Shown: piece by piece, positions 25,025 through 34,422 of the stretch
Position numbering within the stretch: position 1 is the first letter of the stretch
How the letters are laid out: each line of letters starts with the position of its first letter
From: Roseihalotalea indica
Lineage (GTDB): Bacteria > Bacteroidota > Bacteroidia > Cytophagales > Cyclobacteriaceae
Length of the DNA: 64,000 nucleotides
Direction of reading: 5' to 3'
Assembly: GCF_022458895.1 (NCBI RefSeq)
Contig: NZ_JAINFL010000011.1
Location: forward strand, 1 to 64,000
Notes under the pieces: generated by a model
What the model was told of the DNA's origin: nothing
Databases searched by the model: none
What the model saw: only the letters and a program-made list of their open reading frames with translations
Program-made: the position numbers and the translations under genes

Positions 25025-27499
25025 CTATTTTTCCACCTTGATACTCTGCCGGAGTTGATCAACCTGGGCATGTAGAATGTAGAGACCCGGCCCATATGAC
25101 CGCATATCCAGCACCACCTCCTGCTGGGCACCAGTCAGTTTATAAGCATAAGTTTGAGGGTACAGCCCCTGATAATCCATGATGGTCACCGCCAGAGTTT
25201 TGTTCTCCATACCCTGCGTCCTCACCCTCACCTCATTTGCTACCGGATCGGCCACTGCCACCATTTCTAAGCTGGGGCTGGCGGAAGCTTCCTGCTGAAC
25301 CATAAGCGTACTGGTTTCTGCCGGAGGGATTAGTACGTGATCAATCATCTGCACTGCCCCGTTGCTAGCCACCACCTCTGCGCCTATAAATTTCCCTTCA
25401 TTAATAAAAGTGTCCTCCTCCTGGATGTAATAAACCGCCTCTTGGTATAGTAGGGTATTGGTAGGTAGTCCATTCCAAATTTCCCGGATCTTATAGGGTA
25501 CAATATGATACTTAAGTAAATCCCGGAGTGTGTTAATAGGAATTTTCCGTACATTACTGATTCCCTGTTCACTCAAATAGGAAGCAAACGCTTCATCAGT
25601 AGGGGCATACACTGTATACGGGCCTGGCCCAACCAGCTTAGACTGTAATCCGGCCTGGTTCAGACCAGCTAGCAACTGGGAAAAGGCAGATGTACGCTTG
25701 ATTACATCGGCTACTGTATTGCGGTACACTACCTCAAACTGAATTTCTAATGGTTCACCTGCTACTCCTTGAGCATTATCTTCCGAGTAAGGGGTGGCGA
25801 TCAGGGTATACTCCCCTGGTTGGAACGTACCGGAGGCAAAATTGCCATTGGGAGCACCAAACAGGGCGTAAGGCGCTTCATTACGGATGTAGGTTTTGCT
25901 GTTAAGCTGAAACTTTACACTACCTATCTGATCCTGACCTCGTACCTGGACCTGCACATTTAGGTTATAACGAGGTAGTTTAGAAAGTACTACTAGATCA
26001 CCCTCTTTGAACAGACGGATCTCTTGATCAGTTTTGGCATTCAGCAACACATATTCTATCACTGCCACAGGTGGCACAGCTTGTTCTTGGATTTTTACAA
26101 TCCAGAAATCAGTACTTTCTACCTCCCCTTGATTAGGTTCAGTCTTCTCATAAGATATTCCCGCACTTGAGGAACCAATCAACAGATAGCCTCCATCGGA
26201 AGTGCCAATAATTTTTTCCAAAAAATCACCTCCTCCATCATCTACTAGAGGACTTCCGCTACCGCCAATGGTCTTATCCCAGAGTTTATTGCCATTTGCA
26301 TCAATCCTGACGATCCAGTAGTCAGCCCGGCGGCTACTTTGAAATTCGGGATCTCCTCGGTAATCCTCACTTTTATCCCCAGAGGCATTACTAAAGGAAG
26401 TTCCACCTAACAGATAGCCCCCATCGGCCGAGGGAACAATACTCCGTAATCCGTCGGCGTCATTCCCACCAATAGTCTTATCCCAAAGCTTATTACCACT
26501 TGCATCAACTTTGACGACCCAGTAGTCGGAACTTCCTTTGTTGGGTTCGCTCTTATCCCCGGAAACACCCGAAATCGAAGCCCCACCTAGTAAATAGCCT
26601 CCATCTGAAGTGGCCAACACATTATATAGATAATCTCCTTCCCTACCGCCAATAGTTTTATCCCAGAGTTTATTACCTTGAGCATCAACCTTAATCAACC
26701 AATAATCACTTCCTCCTTTGCTATTCTCGCTCTTATCGCCTGAGATGTTCGATTCTGAATATCCGATCACTAGGTATCCACCATCTGGGGTAGTAATTGC
26801 ACGTTGCGGAAAATCTTGCTTACCCCCGCCCAATGTTTTATCCCACATTACATTACCCAAAGCATCGGTTTTTACCAGCCAGTAATCACCAATACTGTTA
26901 AAATCACCTTCATCCTTATTATCTTCACTTTTATCCCCAGAGGCATTAGCATACGAATAACCCACTAATAGAAAGCCACCGTCGGTGGTTAGAATGGCAT
27001 CAGTCATACTTTCTCCACTGTAAGACCCAATAGTTTTGTCCCAAATTTTATTTCCATTGGCATCCACTTTAATAATCCAAAAATCTTCTCCGTCAACTCC
27101 TTTTGTATCTTCGCTCTTATCTCCGGAGGCACTGGAGGAAGAAGTTCCTGCCAGCAAATAGTTACCATCCCCTGTAGGAAAGGCTGCACTCAAAAAATCA
27201 TATCCATCACCCCCAATAGATTTATCCCAGATTTTGCTTCCACTCGCATCAATTTTAATAAGCCAGTAATCCACTTCTCCTCCTTTGAGCGGGGAGGTCT
27301 TGTTGCCAGAAATCCCAGATAAAGATGTTCCTGCCAATAAATATCCGCCATCTTCGGTTGGAAGAGCAGTTACCGGATCATCCCACATATCTCCTCCATA
27401 AGTTTTATCCCACTGAATATTTACTTGAGCCGAGGCCATCAAAGTACAGGCCAGTAAGACTCCGCTTACCAGCGCTGTTAGGTTGGTTGTATATTTCAT
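25025..27499 (-). CDS. T9SS-exported seven-repeat (beta-propeller-like) protein with FAS1 domain
   Basis: This is an 824-residue protein from the ATG at 27499, whose signal peptide ends at MASAQ; the frame is open upstream to 27640. Seven units of about 60 residues follow, each WDKTIGG, then DGGYLLxGxS, SGDKSE, and DYWxVKxDAxGN; seven is the blade number of many beta-propellers. A beta-sandwich linker (about 460-580) precedes a fasciclin FAS1 domain (VADVIKRTSAFSQLL, GPYTVYAPTDEAF, YHIVPY, GAVQMIDHVLIPP). The last 75 residues look like a type IX secretion C-terminal domain. It is probably a cell-surface adhesion or structural protein. It is flanked by large gaps, so it is a single gene. Confidence 0.85.
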   Translation of the reverse strand: MKYTTNLTALVSGVLLACTLMASAQVNIQWDKTYGGDMWDDPVTALPTEDGGYLLAGTSLSGISGNKTSPLKGGEVDYWLIKIDASGSKIWDKSIGGDGYDFLSAAFPTGDGNYLLAGTSSSSASGDKSEDTKGVDGEDFWIIKVDANGNKIWDKTIGSYSGESMTDAILTTDGGFLLVGYSYANASGDKSEDNKDEGDFNSIGDYWLVKTDALGNVMWDKTLGGGKQDFPQRAITTPDGGYLVIGYSESNISGDKSENSKGGSDYWLIKVDAQGNKLWDKTIGGREGDYLYNVLATSDGGYLLGGASISGVSGDKSEPNKGSSDYWVVKVDASGNKLWDKTIGGNDADGLRSIVPSADGGYLLGGTSFSNASGDKSEDYRGDPEFQSSRRADYWIVRIDANGNKLWDKTIGGSGSPLVDDGGGDFLEKIIGTSDGGYLLIGSSSAGISYEKTEPNQGEVESTDFWIVKIQEQAVPPVAVIEYVLLNAKTDQEIRLFKEGDLVVLSKLPRYNLNVQVQVRGQDQIGSVKFQLNSKTYIRNEAPYALFGAPNGNFASGTFQPGEYTLIATPYSEDNAQGVAGEPLEIQFEVVYRNTVADVIKRTSAFSQLLAGLNQAGLQSKLVGPGPYTVYAPTDEAFASYLSEQGISNVRKIPINTLRDLLKYHIVPYKIREIWNGLPTNTLLYQEAVYYIQEEDTFINEGKFIGAEVVASNGAVQMIDHVLIPPAETSTLMVQQEASASPSLEMVAVADPVANEVRVRTQGMENKTLAVTIMDYQGLYPQTYAYKLTGAQQEVVLDMRSYGPGLYILHAQVDQLRQSIKVEK

Positions 27500-28090
27500 A
27501 TAGATTGGAAAAAAATTACAATACCATAAAACGATACGTCGCACACCGACTAGACAGAATGGCATATTCCATATCCGCCCCAAGAGCATAGTTATGCCAG
27601 AGTAATGTAAAACCAGTCGGAAAATCCAGAGAAATAACAAGCACCAAAAGGCCTATGAGCCTTCTAAAAATTGGCTTGTAAGCAAAAAACTATATACCAA
27701 ATAATTTTAAATAAATATTCATATAATACTAATAATTTGCAAGCACTTGGGAAATAATATTTTTATATGAAGAATAAATTTAATTAACTATAGACACACT
27801 CAAACATTGTAATATAGGGCCCATCCCATTCTATTGATCAATATGGTTTAAGTATGAGTACAGCGTAGAATACTTGCTCACAGAGGCTGCGATAAAAAAC
27901 TGGAGAAAGCAGATATGATTAACCGTCTCGCTAGCTATTAATCATTACTCTGAGTTCTCTTAATAACATACCAGGAAGCGGTCAGAAGGATGCTATACGG
28001 AAGCCCCCCTTCTGCTGATCGCCTCCGATATACTTGGGATGGAAAATGACCCCTTACATAGAGAGCAGAATAGATTCTATTTCTAGGAAG
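27500..28090. other. gene-free stretch
   Basis: This is 591 bp, AT-rich near 27700-27800 (runs of AATAATTT/ATAT). It probably holds the promoter of the minus-strand propeller gene. I see no gene and no strong repeat. Confidence 0.4.
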
Positions 28091-28324
28091 TTATTTCTGC
28101 ATACGTCGATTACAGCGAGTAAATGAAATGAATCCGTAAACAAAAATTAATATAGAAAGTGGAACCAACACCAAGCCACTGATCATCAACACCTTATCAT
28201 CTGCCAGAATCTTCAGAAAAGTAATGCCCGTAGCAAAGACCATGATGGCCGTACGGCTATACGCTAGTAAGGTGCGTTGATTGGCTAGTTTAGTACGTTC
28301 CAGGGCAAGTTCGTCATTGTTCAT
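28091..28324 (-). CDS. DUF202 (YidH-type) small membrane protein
   Basis: The 77-residue protein starts with the family hallmark ALERTKLANQRTLLAYSRTAIM and continues with two membrane segments (about 27-43 and 47-68), ending in a basic tail (TRCNRRMQK). The length is that of single-domain DUF202 proteins. Its function is unknown; it is an inner-membrane protein. It is divergent from the MBL-fold gene, 223 bp away. Confidence 0.8.
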   Translation of the reverse strand: MNNDELALERTKLANQRTLLAYSRTAIMVFATGITFLKILADDKVLMISGLVLVPLSILIFVYGFISFTRCNRRMQK

Positions 28325-28547
28325 GAGATTGTATCATTATCTTAATCAAGAAGTATAAGGCTGGATATGCGAACAGGGTTCCGTAAAACATTCACTAAAA
28401 TCATGCACGTCAAGCATAAATCTCCGGTACGTTCGTCTTAAGATCATATCAGGCTCAAAGCTGCCAATACTAAGAAATTCCGGGTTTATACGGTACCCTT
28501 GCGAGACATTTGTTTTTAGAAACAGCTTTAGCAGAATTTTAACATAT

Positions 28548-29708
28548 ATGACGATTCTTACGAAAGCTTTAAAAATGATTGGACTTACTATTGGCGTACT
28601 TTTCGCCCTTCTGTTATTGGTTGGTGTACTTTTCATCAACTTTTACCCCACTTTCGGGAAAAAACCCAGTGCGGCCCAACAACAGCGTTTTGCCACATTA
28701 GATCACTACCAGGATGGCAAGTTTATCAACCAGATTCCTTCTGAGATGGATATGGGTTTTTCCAACATGAGCAGCGTACTGATGGATTATATAAAAGGCG
28801 ACCCTAACCGCCAACCCAAAACCCCACCCCCGGTAGAAAAAATTGATTCGCTGGACATTGCTACGCCTCGAGAGCACTTTAACCGTGTTACCTGGTTTGG
28901 CCACTCGGCTTTGCTGCTGGAAACCGGTGGAAAAACTATTCTGCTGGACCCCATGCTGGGAGACTCTCCCTCTCCTCACCCTCTGCTGGGCTCAAAACGC
29001 TATAGCGATTCCATACCTATTCAGATAGAAAAGCTGCCTCCTATTGATGCCGTACTTTTCTCCCACGACCACTACGACCATCTGGACTATGGCTCCGTTT
29101 TACAACTAAAAGATAAAGTCGGTGCATTTTACGTGCCACTGGGCGTAGGTTCCCACCTGAGAGCCTGGGGAGTAGACGAGGCCAAAATTCACGAAATGGA
29201 CTGGTGGCAGGAAGTGCAGCACGATAACCTTCATTTTGTCTGCACTCCAGCCCGCCATTTCTCCGGCCGTGGTCTGTTCGACCGAGCGAGCACGCTCTGG
29301 GCTTCCTGGGTTATTACCTCACCGGATGCTAACGTATATTTTAGCGGTGACAGCGGCTATGGGCCTCACTTCAAGGAAATCGGTGAGAAATTCGGCCCGT
29401 TCGACCTAGCTATGATGGAATGCGGACAATACGACCCACGCTGGGAAGCGATCCACATGCTACCCGAGCAAACCGCCCAGGCCTTTCTGGATGTGCAGGG
29501 AAAAATCCTGATGCCCATCCACTGGGGCGCCTTTACCCTGGCCCTTCATACCTGGACTGATCCGGTAGAGCGAATCTCCGCTAAAGCACAGGAACTCAAT
29601 ATCGCGCTGGCCACTCCCAAAATTGGTGAGCCGGTTCTGATTCCTTCTCAGCAAATACCATCCGATGCCTGGTGGGAACCTCTGCTTAGCCTAAAGCCTG
29701 CTAACTAA
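28548..29708 (+). CDS. membrane-anchored MBL-fold metal hydrolase (NAPE-PLD/UlaG-like)
   Basis: The 386-residue protein has an N-terminal membrane anchor (about 10-33). The metallo-beta-lactamase fold reads WFGHSALLLETGGKTILLDPMLG, then the metal motif FSHDHYDHLDY (HxHxDH), TPARHFSGRG with the next His, VYFSGDSGYG with Asp, and PIHWGAFTLA with the last His. This order and the GHSA strand are typical of the NAPE-PLD/RomA branch, which cleaves phosphodiester or lactone bonds. The exact substrate is unknown. It acts at the membrane, probably on the periplasmic side. Its end overlaps the convergent GH43 gene by 4 bp. Confidence 0.87.
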   Translation: MTILTKALKMIGLTIGVLFALLLLVGVLFINFYPTFGKKPSAAQQQRFATLDHYQDGKFINQIPSEMDMGFSNMSSVLMDYIKGDPNRQPKTPPPVEKIDSLDIATPREHFNRVTWFGHSALLLETGGKTILLDPMLGDSPSPHPLLGSKRYSDSIPIQIEKLPPIDAVLFSHDHYDHLDYGSVLQLKDKVGAFYVPLGVGSHLRAWGVDEAKIHEMDWWQEVQHDNLHFVCTPARHFSGRGLFDRASTLWASWVITSPDANVYFSGDSGYGPHFKEIGEKFGPFDLAMMECGQYDPRWEAIHMLPEQTAQAFLDVQGKILMPIHWGAFTLALHTWTDPVERISAKAQELNIALATPKIGEPVLIPSQQIPSDAWWEPLLSLKPAN

Positions 29709-30817
29709 GGATTGATCGTCTCTATGCTACCATCCGGGTTATGGGTTAGTTCGGTTACCTTAATGTTTCTCAGGTGCGTTTGCCCGCCGGAAAGCTCAGT
29801 ATCGTGATAGAAAAGATACCACTGCCCGTTAAATTCAACAATAGAGTGGTGGTTGGTCCAGCCCAATACAGGGTTGAGTACCACTCCCTGATAGGTAAAT
29901 GGCCCATAAGGACTGTCGCCGGTAGCATAGGCGATGTAGTGCGTGTCGCCGGTTGAGTAAGAGAAGTAATAGGTATCATTGTATTTATGCACCCAGGCAG
30001 CTTCAAAGAAGCGTCGTTCGTTATCTCCGGCGGTGAGAGGCTCGCCATTTTCATCCAGAATCTCAACATCCTTTAGGTCTTCATTAAAACTTAGCATGTC
30101 GTTGCTCAGGCGAGCTACTTTTGGAGTAAGAGCAGGTTGATCATCGGCCGGATATTCATCGGTAGAGTTATATTCTCCAGAGCTCCAGCGTTGCAGCTGT
30201 CCGCCCCAGATACCACCAAGGTACATATAATAGGCTCCGTCAGTATCTTCAAATACGGCTGGGTCGATACTGTAACTACCTTCTATGGGGTTTTCTTCGG
30301 GTTGGAACGGTCCGGTGGGGGAATTGCTGGTGGCCACGCCAATTCGGAAAACACTGTCGGCATCCTTAGCTGGGAAATACAGGTAGTACGTACCATCTTT
30401 GAGCGCGGCATCGGGTGCCCACATCTGTCGCTCGGCCCAGGGCACATCATCCACCGATAAGGCTACCCCGTGATCTGTCACCTCCCCTCCTACCTCGGCC
30501 ATGGAGAATACGTGGTAGTCTTTCATAGCAAAATGGCTTCCCAGATCATCCTGCGGAATGCCGGATTCAATGTCGTGCGAAGGATAGATGTATAAGGTAT
30601 TGTTAAATACGTGGGCAGATGGGTCGGCCGTGTAAATATCGGTAACCAGCGGCTCGGTTAAGAACTCCATGCTATCAGTAGCGCTGGCGGTCGAATCGGC
30701 AGTGCTGTCTTCAGTGGCGTTTTCCGAAGCAGGCGGCTGGCAAGCTCCTACTAGAACGATTAAAGCCAATAGATATACGTAAGGCCAAGTAAGGAATGCA
30801 GTAGAATTGTGTGTCAT
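29705..30817 (-). CDS. glycoside hydrolase family 43-type lipoprotein
   Basis: This is a 370-residue protein from the ATG at 30817 (the frame is open to 30868). The lipoprotein signal ends in VLVGAC, followed by a Ser/Thr/Asp/Glu-rich tether. The five-bladed GH43 fold shows TADPSAHVFNNTLYIYPSHD with the base Asp, APDAALKDGTYYLYFPA, SIDPAVFEDTDGAYYMYLGG with the modulating Asp, RFFEAAWVHKYNDTYYFSYS with the acid Glu, and the GWTNHHSIVEFNGQWYLFYHD His. It should release arabinose or xylose units from plant or algal hemicellulose. It sits back to back with an esterase gene (161 bp apart), consistent with joint action on decorated glycans. Confidence 0.9.
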   Translation of the reverse strand: MTHNSTAFLTWPYVYLLALIVLVGACQPPASENATEDSTADSTASATDSMEFLTEPLVTDIYTADPSAHVFNNTLYIYPSHDIESGIPQDDLGSHFAMKDYHVFSMAEVGGEVTDHGVALSVDDVPWAERQMWAPDAALKDGTYYLYFPAKDADSVFRIGVATSNSPTGPFQPEENPIEGSYSIDPAVFEDTDGAYYMYLGGIWGGQLQRWSSGEYNSTDEYPADDQPALTPKVARLSNDMLSFNEDLKDVEILDENGEPLTAGDNERRFFEAAWVHKYNDTYYFSYSTGDTHYIAYATGDSPYGPFTYQGVVLNPVLGWTNHHSIVEFNGQWYLFYHDTELSGGQTHLRNIKVTELTHNPDGSIETINP

Positions 30818-30978
30818 AGTTTTATTCAGTTTGGGCATTAAAGATATCAGTTTGATCAAATTATTCAAGGGGTGATAAAGATCACAATCACAAGATACTC
30901 ATAAGAGTAGAACTGACATTGACCAACTTCTCAAACCTAACCTCATGCAATCCTGAAAAGTTTTGTACATTCATCCGA

Positions 30979-31848
30979 ATGAAACGACTTACACTACTCT
31001 TCCTGCTGCTGACCTCAACCGTATTTGGGCAGACTACCCTTCCGCCCGATTCGCTGCACTATAAAACCATTCTAGATATACCCTACAAAACGGAAGGTGA
31101 GGCCTATGAACTGGAACGCTGTAAGCTGGATCTTTATCTACCCAAGCAACAACAGAATTTCCCTCTGCTGGTCTGGCTGCACGGGGGTGGTATCACCATC
31201 AACTCCAAAGACTCGCTGGAGGCCAGTGAGGTAGGCGTACGACTGGCATCCGAAGGCATCGGCACCGCCGTTATTAGTTACCGGCTTTCGCCCCAGGCTA
31301 CCTTTCCAGCCTATATTGATGATGTGGCCGCGGCCCTGCGCTGGGTGTATGATCATGCCAAAGAGTATAACGGACAGCAAAAAGAACTTTATGTAGGCGG
31401 ACACTCGGCCGGAGGGTATCTGGCCGCCATGGTAGCCCTGGACCCAACTTACTTGGAAGCTTATAAGCTGAAGCCTCGCCAACTGGCCGGAGTTGTCGCG
31501 ATCAGCGGGCAGATGGACAGCCACCAGACAACGAAGAAAGAACGAAACCTGCCAGCCGAAGAAAAAATCATTAATGAAACCGCTCCCCTGTTCTTCGTCA
31601 GTAAAGCGAAGAAGCTACCTCCGTTTCTGGTACTCTATGCTGAAAATGACCTGCCCCAGCGCGGAGCCATTAACGTAGAGTTTGCCGACTCTATGCAGGT
31701 ACATCAGCAGCCGGTGATGCTGCGCGAAATCAAAGGACGGGATCACCTGTCGATCATCCGCAACATTCTGCAACCCAATGATGAAACTACCCGGCTGATA
31801 ACGGAATTTATTCTGGAAGGCGAAGTGTTTGTTGGGACTGTTAAGTAG
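30979..31848 (+). CDS. secreted alpha/beta-hydrolase esterase (BD-FAE-like)
   Basis: This is a 289-residue protein from the ATG at 30979, whose signal peptide ends at VFGQ. It shows the hormone-sensitive-lipase/BD-FAE-like pattern: the oxyanion motif LVWLHGGGI, nucleophile GGHSAGGYLAAMVAL, acid FLVLYAENDLP and His GRDHLSIIRN. Relatives remove acetyl or feruloyl groups from xylan or act on small esters. Together with the GH43 neighbour it suggests a small hemicellulose-trimming pair (inference). The upstream frame extends to 30919, but the signal peptide fixes the start. Confidence 0.87.
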   Translation: MKRLTLLFLLLTSTVFGQTTLPPDSLHYKTILDIPYKTEGEAYELERCKLDLYLPKQQQNFPLLVWLHGGGITINSKDSLEASEVGVRLASEGIGTAVISYRLSPQATFPAYIDDVAAALRWVYDHAKEYNGQQKELYVGGHSAGGYLAAMVALDPTYLEAYKLKPRQLAGVVAISGQMDSHQTTKKERNLPAEEKIINETAPLFFVSKAKKLPPFLVLYAENDLPQRGAINVEFADSMQVHQQPVMLREIKGRDHLSIIRNILQPNDETTRLITEFILEGEVFVGTVK

Positions 31849-31961
31849 GGTCGGATAGTCAGTAATCACTCAATGCATCTAAATAAAAAGGGGCAGATTC
31901 TACTGCATGATTGGCATTATTTCATTTGCATTGTAACTTTCTCCTTTACTATGCTACTTTC

Positions 31962-33068
31962 ATGACTGATATTGCAATCTACACCTTTTCACCTGAGTAT
32001 TTACAGAACTTTTCTCAAGCTGTATTCCAGCATTTTGGCGTGCCCCAGCAGGATGCCCAACTAGCCTCTGAAGTATTAGCCACCAGTGACTTACGCGGCA
32101 TAGAATCGCACGGAGTGGCTCGCTTGCACACCTATTTTGATATGCTTACGCTGGAACGTATCAACCCCAAACCCAACATGAGCATTGTGCGGGAAAAAGC
32201 CAGCACCGCCACCGTAGACGGTGACAATGGATTAGGATTGGTGGTAGGCCCCAAAGCCAATGAGATTGCGATGGAAAAAGCCGAGAAGGTAGGCTCAGGC
32301 TGGGTGAGTGTATGCAATACCAACCACTACGGTATTGCCGGCTACTACCCCCTGCAAGCACTAAAGCGCGACCTAATCGGCTGGTCGATGACCAATACCA
32401 CCAAGCTGGTAGCTCCGCTATGGGGCGGTGAACGGATGCTGGGCACCAACCCCATTGCCATTGCCTTCCCCGGGCTAGAAGAGCCTCCGCTGGTCATTGA
32501 TATGGCTACCAGTGCTGCCGCGTACGGAAAAATTGAAATTGCCCGCCGCGAACAACACCCCGTACCCACCGGCTGGTGTGTAGACAACCTCGGTGAACAG
32601 ACTACCAACCCTCAAGCTATGGTAGATGGAGGGGCTTTACTTCCCCTGGGCTCCGACCGCGACCACGGCGGGCACAAAGGTTATTGTCTTTCGGCAATGG
32701 TTGATATCCTGAGCTGCGTGCTGAGCGGCGCTAACTGGGGGCCGTTTGCTCCACCCTTCGCCTTACGCCAGCATGTACCCGAACGCAGCGTAGGTAAAGG
32801 CATTGGCCACTTCTTCGGCGCATTGCAGATTGACGGCTTTATTGAGCCTGATGAGTTTAAGCGGCAAATAGACGACTGGATTCGCACTTTCCGTAAGACC
32901 AAACCCGCTCCTGGCACCAACGGTCCGCTTATTCCCGGAGACCCGGAACGCGAAGCCGAAGCTATCCGCTCCAAAGAAGGCATTCCATTATTACAACCGG
33001 TGGTAGACGATCTGCTGGACATCGCCAAGCAAACCGGCATTCCGTTCAGCACCAACGATGCTCATTAG
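31962..33068 (+). CDS. Ldh family (malate/L-lactate/ureidoglycolate) dehydrogenase, copy 1
   Basis: This is a 368-residue protein from the ATG at 31962. It has the type-2 malate/L-lactate dehydrogenase fold, which lacks a Rossmann domain. Catalytic His and Arg lie in SDLRGIESHGVARL. NAD(P)-binding segments are TATVDGDNGLGLVVGPKANEIAMEKA, SVCNTNHYGIAGYYP and MLGTNPIAIAFPG, and the C-terminal DHGGHKGYCLSAMVDIL is conserved. It reduces or oxidises 2-hydroxy acids. The substrate of this branch is unclear. A closely related second copy lies at 61913-62992. It probably forms its own transcript; the next 170 bp lead into a pseudogene. Confidence 0.9.
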   Translation: MTDIAIYTFSPEYLQNFSQAVFQHFGVPQQDAQLASEVLATSDLRGIESHGVARLHTYFDMLTLERINPKPNMSIVREKASTATVDGDNGLGLVVGPKANEIAMEKAEKVGSGWVSVCNTNHYGIAGYYPLQALKRDLIGWSMTNTTKLVAPLWGGERMLGTNPIAIAFPGLEEPPLVIDMATSAAAYGKIEIARREQHPVPTGWCVDNLGEQTTNPQAMVDGGALLPLGSDRDHGGHKGYCLSAMVDILSCVLSGANWGPFAPPFALRQHVPERSVGKGIGHFFGALQIDGFIEPDEFKRQIDDWIRTFRKTKPAPGTNGPLIPGDPEREAEAIRSKEGIPLLQPVVDDLLDIAKQTGIPFSTNDAH

Positions 33069-33240
33069 CCCGATGATATTTTACTTGATTTTAATAGTAA
33101 TGAAACAAAAGCGCAGGTAAAATCAGCTAGTTCCAACCGGGCAGAAAAACAAGCGCGATCACTTATCGCTCCAACGAAAGAAATTGTAATTTGAAAAGAA
33201 AATGCTGAAAAGGCCCGGTATGATGAATAGCCTTGGCGTT

Positions 33241-33651
33241 ATGGCACCCATAAAAAAGAGACTAAAGATTGTTATTATTGGTATTTGCAATAATTAGCTT
33301 CCAAGGTTATTCACAAAGCAAACCGGAAACATCCGAGCAATGAGAAGAAGTAGATATACACCTCCATTATCCAGGTAGTATAACCGCTTTTTTGACATAT
33401 GTTCGGAAGAACTTAGAATACCCTAAAGAGGCGAAGAAGAAAGTTGAAGGAAAGGTATTTGTTGAATTTGTCATTGACTCAACAGGCAGTATCAGAGAAG
33501 AATCTGTCAAAGTAGTAGAAGACCGTGGATATGGATGTGATGAAGAGGCGGTAAGACTAATAAAAAATAGCCCTCACTGGATTCCAGGGCGAGTTTCTAA
33601 ATAAGGACGCTCCAGAAAGGATGGTGATGCCAATTATATTTGAAAAATAGA
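33241..33651 (+). pseudogene. energy-transducer TonB C-terminal family gene with two frameshifts and one stop
   Basis: The beginning reads MAPIKKRLK and then needs a frame change near 33268 to give LLLLVFAIISFQGYSQ, a complete signal peptide. In that frame an in-frame TGA sits at 33341-33343, followed by HYPGSITAFLTYVRKNLEYP, the entry of the TonB C-terminal domain, and GKVFVEFVIDSTGSIREESVKVVEDR, EAVRLIKNSPHWIPGRVS. A second one-base shift near 33600 restores KDAPERMVMPIIFEK and a stop at about 33651. All expected parts are present, so this is a recently decayed gene unless the sequence has errors. Part of it (33392-33604) is still open. Confidence 0.75.
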
Positions 33652-33682
33652 TATTGGCTATTACATTGTTCAGCCCAAGGCG

Positions 33683-34005
33683 TTGGGGTATATTAAATTA
33701 AAAGGAATAAAGCAACTCAACTTATTTTTCTTTACAATCTTAATGAATTTGCTATCATGTGATAGGGCTGCGTGTATTACTATAAATTCCATTTTCAGTA
33801 ATTCCCCACTTTCATCATTAAAGTATAAAAAGAATTAGTTACCCAACTGCGAGACACCAGTCTAAATAAACGATCATTTATTAGAGCTTATTCTGACAAT
33901 TATTTAGAAGCACTTTTCTATCCCAAACCTTATGTACGAGCGCTGCCGGAGGCGGTGATGCGGGGCACTCTGCCTCTTGCTGACTGCTTCCTGGTATGTC
34001 TTTAA
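33683..34005 (+). pseudogene. probable broken lipoprotein gene
   Basis: A frame starting at TTG 33683 codes a lipoprotein signal (NLFFFTILMNLLSC) and stops at 33838 after KYKKN. Shifting by one base there continues as KELVTQLRDTSLNKRSFIRAYSDNYLEALFYPKPYV and stops at 34005. The join reads like one protein of about 105 residues. I cannot name the family. It sits directly after the broken TonB gene, so the two may have decayed together. Confidence 0.35.
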
Positions 34006-34422
34006 AAGAAAATCAGAATAATGTCTATTGGTTAAATATCTTGAAGACTATTCTCAGCGACAAATTTTACACTAAAATGCCTTCAAATCAGCTATCTTTC
34101 TAATTAATACATAAAAAATTCAAGCTTTTTACTGCGTGGTAAATACCTGATTATCAACTCCTTTCTTGCATTACCTGTAAACAACCGAACAGATTTATCG
34201 GGCAAATTTGCATAGAGGCCTATTAGCATGTTCTTTTTATTATAATTGTGTGGATTAGAAAAAGAGAAATCGTATTTTTGCGCCTTCAACGAGCAGCAGT
34301 TGCTCAACCACAACAACCCTTACCATATCTGGTAGACAATTCCTAACCGCGTAATTATTCAGTATTCTTTTCTCAGGAGAACTTTGCCTTCTGAGTCATT
34401 CACTATTAGTGCCTCTTTATTC
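34006..34422. other. leader region of the SulP gene
   Basis: No gene is accepted here. TATTTTTG at 34273-34280 matches the -7 consensus TAnnTTTG; the nearest TTG is 24 bp upstream, slightly far. The leader of about 140 bp contains the hairpin GAGCA-GCAGT-TGCTC (34291-34305). Confidence 0.35.

Noticed and set aside
34104..34316. 70-codon minus-strand frame
   Set aside because: It overlaps the likely SulP promoter (TATTTTTG at 34273) and has no recognisable features.
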